The notes under the pieces were generated by a model. The model was not told the DNA's origin. It worked only from the letters and a program-made list of their open reading frames with translations, and searched no databases. Source: Poindextera sp035604135 (GTDB lineage: Bacteria > Pseudomonadota > Alphaproteobacteria > Caulobacterales > Caulobacteraceae). Taken from it: 64,000 nucleotides of DNA. This document shows, one piece after another, positions 25,196-33,335 of the stretch. The number at the start of each line of letters is the position of its first letter. Within the stretch, counting starts at the first letter, position 1. Both the position numbers and the translations under genes were made by a program. The stretch covers positions 1 to 64,000 of the forward strand of contig DATNJB010000085.1 in assembly GCA_035604135.1 (NCBI GenBank), in the 5' to 3' direction.

Positions 25196-25618
25196 ATGAT
25201 CGGCAAACTGAATCACGTCGGCGTCGCCACCCCCTCCATCGAAGACTCGTGGAAGCTCTATCGCGAGGTGTTCGGGGTCACCGACATCACCGAAAAGCGC
25301 GCCCTGCCTGAGCAGGGGGTGTGGGTGAGCTTCGTCAACCTGCCCAACGCCCAGATCGAGCTCATCGAGCCGTACGGCGACAACTCGCCAATCACGCAGT
25401 TCCTCGAGCGCAATCCGCGCGGCGGCCAGCACCATGTCTGCTTCGAGGTGCCCGACATCGTCGCGGCGCGCGACGAGATGCGTGCGAAGGGCGCGACCGT
25501 GCTCGGAACCGGCGAGCCGCGCATCGGCGCCCACGGCGTGCCGGTGATCTTCGTGCACCCGAAGGACATGGGCGGGGTGCTGGTCGAGCTGATGCAGGAG
25601 CCGACCGCGGCGCACTGA
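25196..25618 (+). CDS. mce: methylmalonyl-CoA epimerase
   Basis: A 140-residue glyoxalase/VOC-fold protein that interconverts (R)- and (S)-methylmalonyl-CoA in propionyl-CoA metabolism. Metal ligands fit the family: His7 in KLNHVGVATP, His79 or His80 in GGQHHVCFEVPD and the Glu in GVLVELMQE. Length is normal. Starts a packed unit mce-DUF1467-lolC-lolD; its stop overlaps the next start (TGATG). Confidence 0.94.
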   Translation: MIGKLNHVGVATPSIEDSWKLYREVFGVTDITEKRALPEQGVWVSFVNLPNAQIELIEPYGDNSPITQFLERNPRGGQHHVCFEVPDIVAARDEMRAKGATVLGTGEPRIGAHGVPVIFVHPKDMGGVLVELMQEPTAAH

Positions 25619-25890
25619 TGGGTCCGGGCCTCACCTTCGTCGTCTATCTCACCCTCTGGTGGATCGTCTTTCTGGCCATCTTGCCGATGGGCACGGTCAG
25701 CCATTCCGAGGCCGGCATCGATCACGGCGACGGCGGCGATCCTGGTGCGCCGCTCGAGCCCAAGATCTGGCGCAAAGCGCGGACCGCGACCTGGGTCGCG
25801 GTAATCCCGCTGGTCGTCATCTGGCTCACCGTCTTCTTCCACTTGATCACCCTGCCCAGCCTGACCGGCGGCGGACCGGGCATCGGATGA
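25618..25890 (+). CDS. DUF1467 family membrane protein
   Basis: A 90-residue protein with two transmembrane helices (about 6-25 and 58-80) joined by an acidic loop (EAGIDHGDGGDPGAP). The WWIVFLAILPMG opening and the length fit the alphaproteobacterial DUF1467 family, usually found next to mce and the lol genes. Function unknown. It overlaps mce at its start and lolC at its stop (ATGA). Confidence 0.85.
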   Translation: MGPGLTFVVYLTLWWIVFLAILPMGTVSHSEAGIDHGDGGDPGAPLEPKIWRKARTATWVAVIPLVVIWLTVFFHLITLPSLTGGGPGIG

Positions 25891-27170
25891 CCGCCGAGGC
25901 AAAGCCCGCCGGGCCGTTCAGCTTCTGGGAGCGCTCCGTCGCTCTCCGCTACTTGCGCGCCCGGCGAAAGGACGGCGGGGTGGCGCTGATCTCCACCATC
26001 TCCTTCATCCTCATCATGCTGGCGGTGGCGATCCTGATCATCGTCATGTCGGTGATGAACGGGTTCAGGAGCGAGCTCTTGGACCGCATCCTCGGCTTCA
26101 ACGGGCATATGCACGTGACCGGCATGGTGACAGCCGAGCCCGAGCTCGATCTGGCGCTCGCGCGCATCCGCGCCGTCCCCGGCGTCGTGGAGGCCGCGCC
26201 GATCATCGATGCGCAGGCGCTGGTGCAGGGGCGCGGCCAGTCATCCGGCGCAATCGTGCGCGGGATGACGCCTCAGGACGTGCGCGCGACCCCGTTCATC
26301 GCTGGCAACATCAAGTCCGGCTCGCTGCAGGGGTTCGGCCGGGGCGACGACGGCGGCGATCTCATCTTGGTCGGCGACCGGCTGGCGGCGGCGATGGGGG
26401 TGGAGCCGGGCGACACGCTGGTTCTGACCTCGCCGTCGGCGGGCGCGACCGTGCTGGGCTCGGCGCCGGTCAGCAAGGCCTACACCGTCGCCGGGACCTT
26501 CAGCGTCGGCATGAGCCAGTACGACGAGTCCTTCATCTATATGCCGCTCGCCCAGGCGCAGCTCTTCTTCGGGCGTGGCAACGCGGTGGATTCGATCCAG
26601 ATCATGGTCGACGACCCCGACCGCACCGAGGACATGCGGCCGACCATCCAGCGCGCGGCCGGGCCTGACGGCGTGGTCAGCGACTGGCGCGACCAGGAAC
26701 AGGCCTATTTCAACGCGCTGGAGGTCGAGCGCACGACCATGACCCTGATCATGGGCCTTCTCGTGCTGATCGCCGCGGCCAACATCATCTCGTGCCTGAT
26801 CATGCTGGTGAAGAACAAGGGGCGCGATATCGCGGTGCTGCGGACGCTGGGAGCGGGGCAGGGGGCGATCCTGCGCATCTTTTTCCTGGCCGGCGCGATG
26901 ATCGGCGGGCTCGGCACCGCCGCGGGCCTGCTGCTCGGCCTGCTGTTCTGCGCCAACATCCAGACCATCCAGGCAGTCGTGGAGTGGGCCACGGGCACGC
27001 AGGTGTTCAATGCCGAGATCTACTTCCTCTCCCACATCCCGGCGAAGATCGACTGGGTGGAGGTGGCCGGCGTCGCGGCGTTCTCGCTCGGCGCCTCCTT
27101 CCTCGCCACCCTGCCGCCGGCCTTCCAGGCGGCCCGGCTCGACCCGGTCGAGGCGTTGCGCTTTGAGTGA
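25887..27170 (+). CDS. lolC: lipoprotein-releasing ABC transporter permease
   Basis: A 427-residue permease of the LolC/LolE family, which with LolD releases outer-membrane lipoproteins from the inner membrane to LolA. Architecture: first helix about residues 31-55 (LISTISFILIMLAVAILIIV), a large periplasmic MacB-like domain (about 55-275) and three C-terminal helices from LIMGLLVLIAAANIISCLIM onward. The family ending DPVEALRFE is present. A single LolC/E-type gene suggests a LolF-like homodimer as in many alphaproteobacteria. Overlaps both neighbours. Confidence 0.94.
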   Translation: MTAEAKPAGPFSFWERSVALRYLRARRKDGGVALISTISFILIMLAVAILIIVMSVMNGFRSELLDRILGFNGHMHVTGMVTAEPELDLALARIRAVPGVVEAAPIIDAQALVQGRGQSSGAIVRGMTPQDVRATPFIAGNIKSGSLQGFGRGDDGGDLILVGDRLAAAMGVEPGDTLVLTSPSAGATVLGSAPVSKAYTVAGTFSVGMSQYDESFIYMPLAQAQLFFGRGNAVDSIQIMVDDPDRTEDMRPTIQRAAGPDGVVSDWRDQEQAYFNALEVERTTMTLIMGLLVLIAAANIISCLIMLVKNKGRDIAVLRTLGAGQGAILRIFFLAGAMIGGLGTAAGLLLGLLFCANIQTIQAVVEWATGTQVFNAEIYFLSHIPAKIDWVEVAGVAAFSLGASFLATLPPAFQAARLDPVEALRFE

Positions 27171-27843
27171 GCCGATCCTGAGGCTCAAGGGGGTCACGCG
27201 CGACTATCCCTCCGGCGACAAGGTGCTGCACGTGCTGCGTGGCGTCGACCTCGACGTCCATCCCGGCGAGGTCGTAGGCCTGATCGGGCCGTCGGGCTCA
27301 GGCAAGTCCAGCCTGCTGCACGCAGCAGGCCTCCTCGAGCGGCCGACGTCGGGGCAGATCGTCATCGACGGGCGCGACTGCTCAAAGCTCGCCGACGCCG
27401 CGCGCAGCCGCGTGCGGCTGGGCCTGATCGGCTTCATCTACCAATTCCACCACCTGGCGCCGGAGTTCAGCGCCCTCGACAACGTCGCGCTTCCGCAGAT
27501 GATCGCCGGCCGCTCGCGCCCGAACGCACGCCGGCGCGCCGAGGCGCTTCTGACCCACCTTGGCTTAGGCGAGCGGCTGGGCCACCAGCCCGGCCAGCTT
27601 TCCGGCGGCGAGCAGCAGCGGGTGGCGATCGCCCGTGCGCTGGCCAACGAGCCCCGGCTGGTGTTGGCCGACGAGCCCACCGGCAACCTCGATCCCGAGA
27701 CCTCCGGCGCGGTGTTCCAGAACCTCTACGAGCTTGCCACCGCGACCGGCGTCGCCGTCCTCATCGCCACCCACAACATGGACCTCGCCTCCCACATGCA
27801 GCGTGTCCTCGCGATCCGAGAGGGGCGGCTAGAGCCGCGGTAG
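27163..27843 (+). CDS. lolD: lipoprotein-releasing ABC transporter ATPase
   Basis: A 226-residue ABC ATPase that powers LolC. Walker A is GPSGSGKSS at residues 42-50, the signature LSGGEQQRVAIARAL near residue 146, Walker B LVLADEPTGNLD near residue 166 and the H-loop ATHNMDLA. The only in-frame start near the conserved N-terminus is TTG at 27163, overlapping the lolC stop by eight bases, so translation is probably coupled. Downstream lies palindrome copy C. Confidence 0.95.
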   Translation: MSEPILRLKGVTRDYPSGDKVLHVLRGVDLDVHPGEVVGLIGPSGSGKSSLLHAAGLLERPTSGQIVIDGRDCSKLADAARSRVRLGLIGFIYQFHHLAPEFSALDNVALPQMIAGRSRPNARRRAEALLTHLGLGERLGHQPGQLSGGEQQRVAIARALANEPRLVLADEPTGNLDPETSGAVFQNLYELATATGVAVLIATHNMDLASHMQRVLAIREGRLEPR

Positions 27844-27881
27844 ATCCGCCTTCTGCGCCGCGACTGCGGCGCGGTCCTTTC

Positions 27882-27987
27882 ACCACAAAGGGCGCCAAGG
27901 ACACGAAGAGCGCGAAGGCGCCCCGCCTGTCGCCGTTTCGCGGTCACCCCCTTCGTGTTCCTTCGTGTTCTTCGTGATCTTCGTGGT
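27882..27987. repeat. period-9 palindromic element, copy C
   Basis: The left arm (27882-27918) is four 9-nt units: ACCACAAAG, GGCGCCAAG, GACACGAAG, AGCGCGAAG. The right arm (27950-27987), read inward on the minus strand, is ACCACGAAG, ATCACGAAG, AACACGAAG, GAACACGAAG. The two arms have the same unit layout but have drifted in the variable positions, so only part of the stem pairs. It lies between lolD and a downstream acyl-CoA synthetase on the same strand. Confidence 0.9.
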
Positions 27988-28035
27988 TCAATCGGGCATC
28001 TAAGCGCCCGAGTCGCATCCGGAGGAGCACGATCC

Positions 28036-29787
28036 ATGAGTGAAGCCGCCGAGCAGCCCAAACCCGCCTGGCCGGCGATGTCGATCGCCCAGGCGCATGC
28101 GCTGCTGACCGCGCCGGGCATGCCTTTCGAGATGGAGACGCTCGATATCCGGGGCGTGCAGACCCGCGCCTGGAAGAACGCGCCGCCGACGCTCCGCAGC
28201 GTGCTCGAAGCCGGCCGCGGCCACGGCGACAAGATCTTCCTGGTCTACGAGGACGAGCGCGCGAGCTTCGAGGCTTTCTTTCGCGCGACCTCGGCGCTGG
28301 CGCACGAGCTTCGCGCTCAGGGCGTCGAGAAGGGCGATCGCGTCGCCATCGCCATGCGCAACCTGCCGGAGTGGCCGGTCGCCTTCTACGCCGCCCAGGC
28401 GCTGGGCGCGATCGTGACTCCCCTGAACGCCTGGTGGACCGGGCCTGAGCTGGAGTACGGCCTGACCGATTCCGGAACCAAGGTCGCCATCGTCGATGCC
28501 GAGCGGCTCGAGCGCCTGGCCGAGCACCTGCACAACTGTCCGGACCTGAAGCGCATCTACGTCAGCCGCGAGGCCGAAGAGGTGGCCGATCCGAGGGTGA
28601 TCAAGCTCGAGTCGGTGCTCGGCGCGACCGCCGACTGGGCCAGCCTGCCCGATTGGGCGCTGCCCGACGTCGAGATCGGCCCCGAGGACTATGCGACCAT
28701 CTTCTACACCTCAGGCACGACCGGGCGGCCGAAAGGTGCGCTCGCGTCGAACCGCAACGTCAATTCCAACATCCTGACCGGCGCGATCGGCGGCCCGCGC
28801 ACGTTCCTGCGCCGCGGCGAGCGGCCGCCGGCGCCGGATCCGAACGCCCCGCAGATGACGAGCTTGCTCTCGGTGCCGTTCTTCCATGCCACCGGCTGCT
28901 TCGCGATCCTGAACCCGATGCTCATTGGCGGCGCGAAGATCGTGATGATGCACCGCTGGGATGTCGTCCGCGCCTTCGAGCTGATCGAGCGCGAGAAGGT
29001 GACGATGGCCGGCGGCGTCCCCACGATCGCCTGGCAGTTGATCGAGCATCCGCTGCGCGAAAACTACGACCTCTCCTCGCTGCAGTCGGTGGCCTACGGC
29101 GGCGCGCCGTCCGCGCCCGAGCTCGTCCGCAAGATCAAGGAAACCTTCCCGAAGTCGTCGGCCGGGCAGGGATGGGGCATGACCGAGACGTCGGCTGGCG
29201 TCACCGGCAACTCGGCGGAGGACTATGAGGCCAAGCCGGATTCCTGCGGCGTACCCGTGCCCGTCAGCGACCTCAAGATCGTGACCGTCGAAGGGGATCG
29301 CGAGCTGGCGGTCGGCGAGGTGGGCGAGCTGTGGTGCCGCGGGCCGCAGGTCGTGCGCGAATACTGGAACAAGCCGGAAGCCACGGCCGAGACCTTCGTC
29401 GACGGCTGGGTGAAGACCGGCGACCTCGCGCGCCTCGACGAGGAGGGGTTCTGCTACATCATCGACCGCGCCAAGGACATGCTGATCCGCGGCGGCGAGA
29501 ACATCTACTGCATCGAGGTCGAGAACGCGCTCTACGACCACCCGGCGGTGATGGACGCAGCCCTCGTTGGCATCCCGCACAAGCAGCTCGGCGAGGAGCC
29601 GGGAGCGGTCGTGACGCTGAAACCCGGCGCTGACGCCACCGAACAGGAGCTAAGAAGCTTCGTGGCTGAGCGTTTGGCCGCCTTCAAAGTTCCCGTCAAG
29701 ATACTGTTCTGGCACGAAACTCTTCCCCGCAACCCCCAGGGTAAGATCCTCAAGAACGAGTTGAAAAAGCTGTTCGTGGAAGAGTGA
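28036..29787 (+). CDS. long-chain/medium-chain acyl-CoA synthetase
   Basis: A 583-residue adenylate-forming ligase. Motifs: IFYTSGTTGRPKGALAS near residue 223, GWGMTETSAGVTGNS near residue 380, DLARLDEEGFCYIIDRAKDM near residue 463, GGENIYCIEVENAL near residue 487, and the C-terminal lysine region LPRNPQGKILKNELKK. ATG 28036 with GGAGGAGCAC upstream is clear; the frame runs open to 27955 through the palindrome. The exact chain-length preference is not readable. Palindromic elements flank it on both sides. Confidence 0.9.
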   Translation: MSEAAEQPKPAWPAMSIAQAHALLTAPGMPFEMETLDIRGVQTRAWKNAPPTLRSVLEAGRGHGDKIFLVYEDERASFEAFFRATSALAHELRAQGVEKGDRVAIAMRNLPEWPVAFYAAQALGAIVTPLNAWWTGPELEYGLTDSGTKVAIVDAERLERLAEHLHNCPDLKRIYVSREAEEVADPRVIKLESVLGATADWASLPDWALPDVEIGPEDYATIFYTSGTTGRPKGALASNRNVNSNILTGAIGGPRTFLRRGERPPAPDPNAPQMTSLLSVPFFHATGCFAILNPMLIGGAKIVMMHRWDVVRAFELIEREKVTMAGGVPTIAWQLIEHPLRENYDLSSLQSVAYGGAPSAPELVRKIKETFPKSSAGQGWGMTETSAGVTGNSAEDYEAKPDSCGVPVPVSDLKIVTVEGDRELAVGEVGELWCRGPQVVREYWNKPEATAETFVDGWVKTGDLARLDEEGFCYIIDRAKDMLIRGGENIYCIEVENALYDHPAVMDAALVGIPHKQLGEEPGAVVTLKPGADATEQELRSFVAERLAAFKVPVKILFWHETLPRNPQGKILKNELKKLFVEE

Positions 29788-29810
29788 GATCCGCTGAACC
29801 CGGCGGGGCC

Positions 29811-29896
29811 CGCGGGTCAGCGCGCAGAGAGCGCGGAGGCTCTGCGTTCTCTGCGCATCCTCTGCGCCCTCTGCGGTTAAGAGCTGAGGACCCGCT
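29811..29896. repeat. period-9 palindromic element, copy D
   Basis: The right arm (29840-29880), read inward on the minus strand, starts TTAACCGCAGAG and continues with units GGCGCAGAG, GATGCGCAGAG and AACGCAGAG. The left arm (29821-29839) has two units, CGCGCAGAG and AGCGCGGAG. Outside these, GCGGGTC (29812-29818) pairs with GACCCGC (29889-29895) with small offsets. It fills the gap between two genes on the plus strand and is the least symmetric copy of the family. Confidence 0.8.
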
Positions 29897-29920
29897 TGCG
29901 CGGGCTGTGCGGAGGATTCG

Positions 29921-31177
29921 GTGCCGCTAGAGCACTCACCGGAGGTCGTTCGCGAGCTCTTGATCGAGCGTGTCGGCGCTCGCGGCGATGGGGTCGCGGC
30001 CGGGCCTGTTTATGCGCCGCTGACGCTGCCGGGCGAGCGGCTGCGGGCGAGCGTTGCCGGCGACCGGGCTGAGTTCACGGAGATTCTGCAGCCGAGCGCC
30101 GAGCGGGTGACGCCGCCGTGCCCGCATTTCGGCGATTGCGGAGGCTGCGCGCTGCAGCAATGGGCGCTTGCGCCCTATCTCGTTTGGAAGGCGGAGCAGG
30201 TGAGGGCGGCGCTCGCATCGGTTCGTATAGAGACGGAGATCCTGCCGCCGTTCGCGTCGCCGCCGCACTCCAGGCGAAGGCTTGCCCTGCATGCGCGCAA
30301 GCTTGGCGGCCGCATCGCGGTCGGGTTCAAGGCGCGGCGATCGTGGCGTCTGGTGGAGATCGGCGTGTGCCCGATCGCCGATCCGCAGCTCGAGGGCGCG
30401 CTGCCGGCGCTCGCCGATCTCGCCGCGCCGTTTTTCGAGCACCCGAAGTCGGCCCCGACATTGCACGTCACCCTGACGGAAACTGGGCTCGACATCGACG
30501 TGACCGGCGTCGAGCGGCGCGCGGGCGGGCTCTCGGCAGATGCGCGCATGACCGTCGCCGAGCGCGCCGCCGCGCTCGACTTCGCCCGCGTCACCCTCGC
30601 CGGCGAGGTCCTCTACCAAGCGCGGCAACCGATCGTGCGGCTCGGGAAGGCCATGGTCGCGCTGCCGCCGGGCGCCTTCCTGCAGGCCGTGCCGGCTGCG
30701 GAAGCCGCGATGGCGGCGTTCGTCGCCGAGGCGGTCGGCGCCGCATCCCAGGTCGCCGACCTCTACTGCGGCGTCGGCACGCTGACGTTCACGCTGGCCG
30801 AGACCGCCGCAGTCAGGGCGATCGACCAGTCTGCCGCGGCGGTGAAGGCGCTGGCAGCCGCCAGCGGCTCGGTGTCCGGCCTCAAGCCGATCACGACCGA
30901 AGCGCGCGACCTCGTTCGTCGCCCACTGCTGGCGGCCGACATGAAGCGGCTGGACGCCGTCGTCTTCGACCCGCCGCGGGCAGGGGCTGCCGAACAGGCG
31001 CGCGAGATCGCCCGCGCGGCCGTGGCGCTCGCCATCGGCGTCTCCTGCAACCCGGCCACCTTCGCCCGCGACGCCCGCACGCTCGTCGACGGCGGCTTCG
31101 TCCTCAGAAAGGTGTTGCCAGTCGACCAGTTTCTCTGGTCGCCGCACGTGGAGCTCGTCGGCGTGTTCAGCCGCTGA
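29921..31177 (+). CDS. class I SAM-dependent rRNA/tRNA m5U methyltransferase
   Basis: A 418-residue member of the TrmA/RlmC/RlmD family that forms 5-methyluridine in RNA. Four Fe-S ligands are visible: Cys67, Cys73 and Cys76 in CPHFGDCGGC and Cys150 in GVCPIAD. The SAM site shows DLYCGVGTLTFTLA, the DPPRAGA motif follows, and the catalytic cysteine lies in VSCNPATFARD. The N-terminal 55 residues look like a short TRAM domain. GTG 29921 with GGAGG ten bases upstream. Which uridine it modifies is open. Confidence 0.9.
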   Translation: MPLEHSPEVVRELLIERVGARGDGVAAGPVYAPLTLPGERLRASVAGDRAEFTEILQPSAERVTPPCPHFGDCGGCALQQWALAPYLVWKAEQVRAALASVRIETEILPPFASPPHSRRRLALHARKLGGRIAVGFKARRSWRLVEIGVCPIADPQLEGALPALADLAAPFFEHPKSAPTLHVTLTETGLDIDVTGVERRAGGLSADARMTVAERAAALDFARVTLAGEVLYQARQPIVRLGKAMVALPPGAFLQAVPAAEAAMAAFVAEAVGAASQVADLYCGVGTLTFTLAETAAVRAIDQSAAAVKALAAASGSVSGLKPITTEARDLVRRPLLAADMKRLDAVVFDPPRAGAAEQAREIARAAVALAIGVSCNPATFARDARTLVDGGFVLRKVLPVDQFLWSPHVELVGVFSR

Positions 31178-31625
31178 CCGACCGTTCGCGCCATGCGGCG
31201 ATGAATGGCGTGAAATCGCTCGGCTGCGCGTCGTAGCTCAGCATGTCGGCCTGCACCGCCCAGGGCTGGCCGCTCGAGACCCAGATCTGCGCCACCGGAC
31301 GAAGGTCGCCTGCGTCGTCGAGCGCCCCGCCGCGCACGTTGACGACTGCGGCGCCGGTTCGCCGCGTCCAGAGGCGGCTGTCGCAAGCCCCGCAGAGGGA
31401 GGAGACGCTCCTGAGCCCGCCGCCCAGGTCACGCGCGAGTTCGAAGGGCGCTTCGGCTGTGACCTCGAGCCCATCGCCCGGGAAGACCACGTTCATCGCA
31501 AACGGGCTGCCGGTGCGCTTCTGACAGAGGTGGCAGTGGCAGAGATAGGCGGTCAGCGGCGGCTTGCTGATGCGAAACCGCACCGCGCCGCAGTTGCAGC
31601 CGCCTTCGCGGATCTCATCGGCCAT
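31167..31625 (-). CDS. GFA family (CENP-V/GFA fold) protein
   Basis: A 152-residue zinc-binding protein of the glutathione-dependent formaldehyde-activating fold. Cysteine pairs: GGCNCGAVRF near residue 9, CHCHLCQKRTGSPFA near residue 28 and SLCGACDSRLW near residue 76. Most family members are not formaldehyde-activating enzymes and have no assigned role. ATG at 31625 is chosen over 31661 because conserved sequence begins there. It converges with, and overlaps by 11 bases, the RNA methyltransferase gene. It is one of three GFA genes in the window. Confidence 0.85.
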   Translation of the reverse strand: MADEIREGGCNCGAVRFRISKPPLTAYLCHCHLCQKRTGSPFAMNVVFPGDGLEVTAEAPFELARDLGGGLRSVSSLCGACDSRLWTRRTGAAVVNVRGGALDDAGDLRPVAQIWVSSGQPWAVQADMLSYDAQPSDFTPFIAAWRERSVSG

Positions 31626-31896
31626 GGGCGGGACTCTGCCGCCAATCGAAGCCATCGACAATGCAAACGAGCCCCACCGGCGACTCCGCGCCCATCGCTA
31701 AGCGGTTTGCTGAGCGGGTCTCGGGGTGTGGCTTAATGCCTCTCAGTACCGCGCGCGTTCGATTGAGAAGTTCCCAGTTCGGCGGGCCCTGCGCTCGTCA
31801 AAAGCAGACCAACACCACCACCACCATTTCCGAGCTGGGACCTTCTCCATCGAACGCCGCGGCGCTTGCCTCGGGCGGCGCTCTCGCTCGCCCGTT

Positions 31897-32522
31897 CTAG
31901 CCGCTTGTCTGCAAGAGCCTCTCGCGGATGGCGGGCAGGTGCTCCTTGCCCCAGAAGAGCTCGCCATCGATGACGAAGCTGGGCACGCCGAAGATGCCGA
32001 AATCCTCGGCCGCTGCTCTGATGGCGTCGTGTTCGGCGCGGCCGGCGCCGACGAGGAAAGCGGTGAAGCCCGCCACGTCCGCGCCCGCTTCCGCCAGCAG
32101 CCCTGCACGACCGCCGGGTCTTCGATATTCAGCTCGCGCCGCCAGAAGCGCTCGAACGTGCGGTCGGTGTAGCCGCGCAGAACCGCATCGCCCTGGCGCT
32201 TGGCCCAGAGCAGGCCGATCGCGGCAATCGAGGAGTCCCAGATCTTCTGCGTGCCGCGCAGCACGAGCCCGCGTTTGTTCGCCTCGCGCCGGCAGTCCAT
32301 GTAGGCGTAACGCACCTGCCGCCACTGGTGCGGCGTGCGGTTCTCCCAGATGACCTTGCCGGCGTCATCCACCTCGGCGGCGCCGCGATAGCTCGGGATG
32401 TCGAGCGTATAGGGCAGCCAGTCGAGAGTCGCGCCCGTCGCCTTCGCCATCTCGTAGATCAGGTCCTTGGCGATGAAGGCGTAAGGGCTCTTGTAGTCGA
32501 TGTTGACGCTAACCGTTGGCAT
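31897..32522 (-). pseudogene. DsbA-family isomerase (HCCA isomerase-like), frameshifted
   Basis: The minus strand from ATG 32522 encodes a DsbA-like oxidoreductase of the 2-hydroxychromene-2-carboxylate isomerase type: MPTVSVNIDYKSPYAFIAK, GTQKIWDSSIAAIGLLWAK, and up to LNIEDPAVVQG. Near 32098-32103 the reading shifts by one base; the family-like C-terminus (ADVAGFTAFLVGAGRAEHD, FGIFGVPSFVIDGELFWGKE) continues in another frame to a stop at 31897. One missing base restores a 208-residue protein of normal length. Either a fresh pseudogene or a sequencing error; both halves are otherwise intact. Confidence 0.82.
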
Positions 32523-32576
32523 GGAACCCTCGAGATCGAGCTTGACGGTCGCCCCTCCCGGCTGGAAGGGCAAGCG

Positions 32577-33206
32577 ATGCAGAACTTCCCAGACGACATC
32601 TTCACCGAGCCCGGGGACGTTGATCCCGACACACTGGCCAACCTGGGTCCGCTCGCGCCGATGGCCGGGGTCTGGGAGGGAACCAAGGGCCTCGACATCA
32701 ACCCTGGCCCCGGGCCCCAGCGCCAGGTCTTCATCGAGCACATGGCGCTGCAGCCGATCGACCCGCAGACGAACGGGCCACAGCTCCTTTACGGGCTTCA
32801 CTACGTCACCCGCATCGTCAAGCCGGACGCGCCAGAGACCTATCACCACCAGACCGGCTATTGGCTGTGGGACGCAGCGAACGAGACGGTCTTCCAGACG
32901 CTCGCCATCCCTCGTGTGCAGGCGGTGCTGGCGTCCGGCCATGCGACGAAGGACGCAAAGCAGTTCGAGCTTATGGCGACGCGCGGCTCGACCGAGGCCG
33001 GCATCGTCTCGGGCCCCTTCCTCGAATACGCCTTCCGCACCGACTCCTACCGGATCACGGTCACCGTCCACGACGACGGCCGCTGGTCCTACGACGAGGA
33101 GACGGTGCTGACCATCAAGGGCCAGGCGGCGCCCTTCCTGCACAAGGACTCCAACACCCTGACCCGCACCGCCCCACCCACCCCGAACCCGCTATTGCGA
33201 GCCTAG
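32577..33206 (+). CDS. nitrobindin-like heme-binding beta-barrel protein
   Basis: A 209-residue protein with the small lipocalin/FABP-like barrel signature LAPMAGVWEGTKGLDI near residue 26 and, further on, HHQTGYWLWDAANETVFQTL, similar to the nitrobindin/THAP4-C family (DUF1794). Some members bind heme and nitric oxide; here the heme ligand is not proven. ATG 32577 has GGAAGGG ten bases upstream. It is divergent from the frameshifted isomerase, with 54 bases between starts, and converges on recG across palindrome copy E. Confidence 0.7.
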   Translation: MQNFPDDIFTEPGDVDPDTLANLGPLAPMAGVWEGTKGLDINPGPGPQRQVFIEHMALQPIDPQTNGPQLLYGLHYVTRIVKPDAPETYHHQTGYWLWDAANETVFQTLAIPRVQAVLASGHATKDAKQFELMATRGSTEAGIVSGPFLEYAFRTDSYRITVTVHDDGRWSYDEETVLTIKGQAAPFLHKDSNTLTRTAPPTPNPLLRA

Positions 33207-33230
33207 GCCGCCGACGGCGCTGCGATGCTC

Positions 33231-33329
33231 GGTTTAACCGCCAAGGACGCTAAGGACGCGAAGTGTTGATCCGCAAACGTCTGGGCGAGCGCGGCCCCCT
33301 TGGCGAACTTCGCGTCCTTAGCGGTTAAA
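33231..33329. repeat. period-9 palindromic element, copy E
   Basis: Left arm from 33231: GTTTAACCGCCAAG then GACGCTAAG and GACGCGAAG. Right arm to 33329, read inward on the minus strand: GTTTAACCGCTAAG, GACGCGAAG, TTCGCCAAG. Both outer ends are GTTTAACCGC. The loop is about 35 nt. The element fills the 129-nt gap between two convergent genes (stops at 33206 and 33336). Confidence 0.92.
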
Positions 33330-33335
33330 CGACTT

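Noticed and set aside
31743..33143. 466-codon minus-strand open frame
   Set aside because: It joins the N-terminal half of the frameshifted isomerase to unrelated upstream and downstream sequence; only 32098-32522 of it is protein-like.
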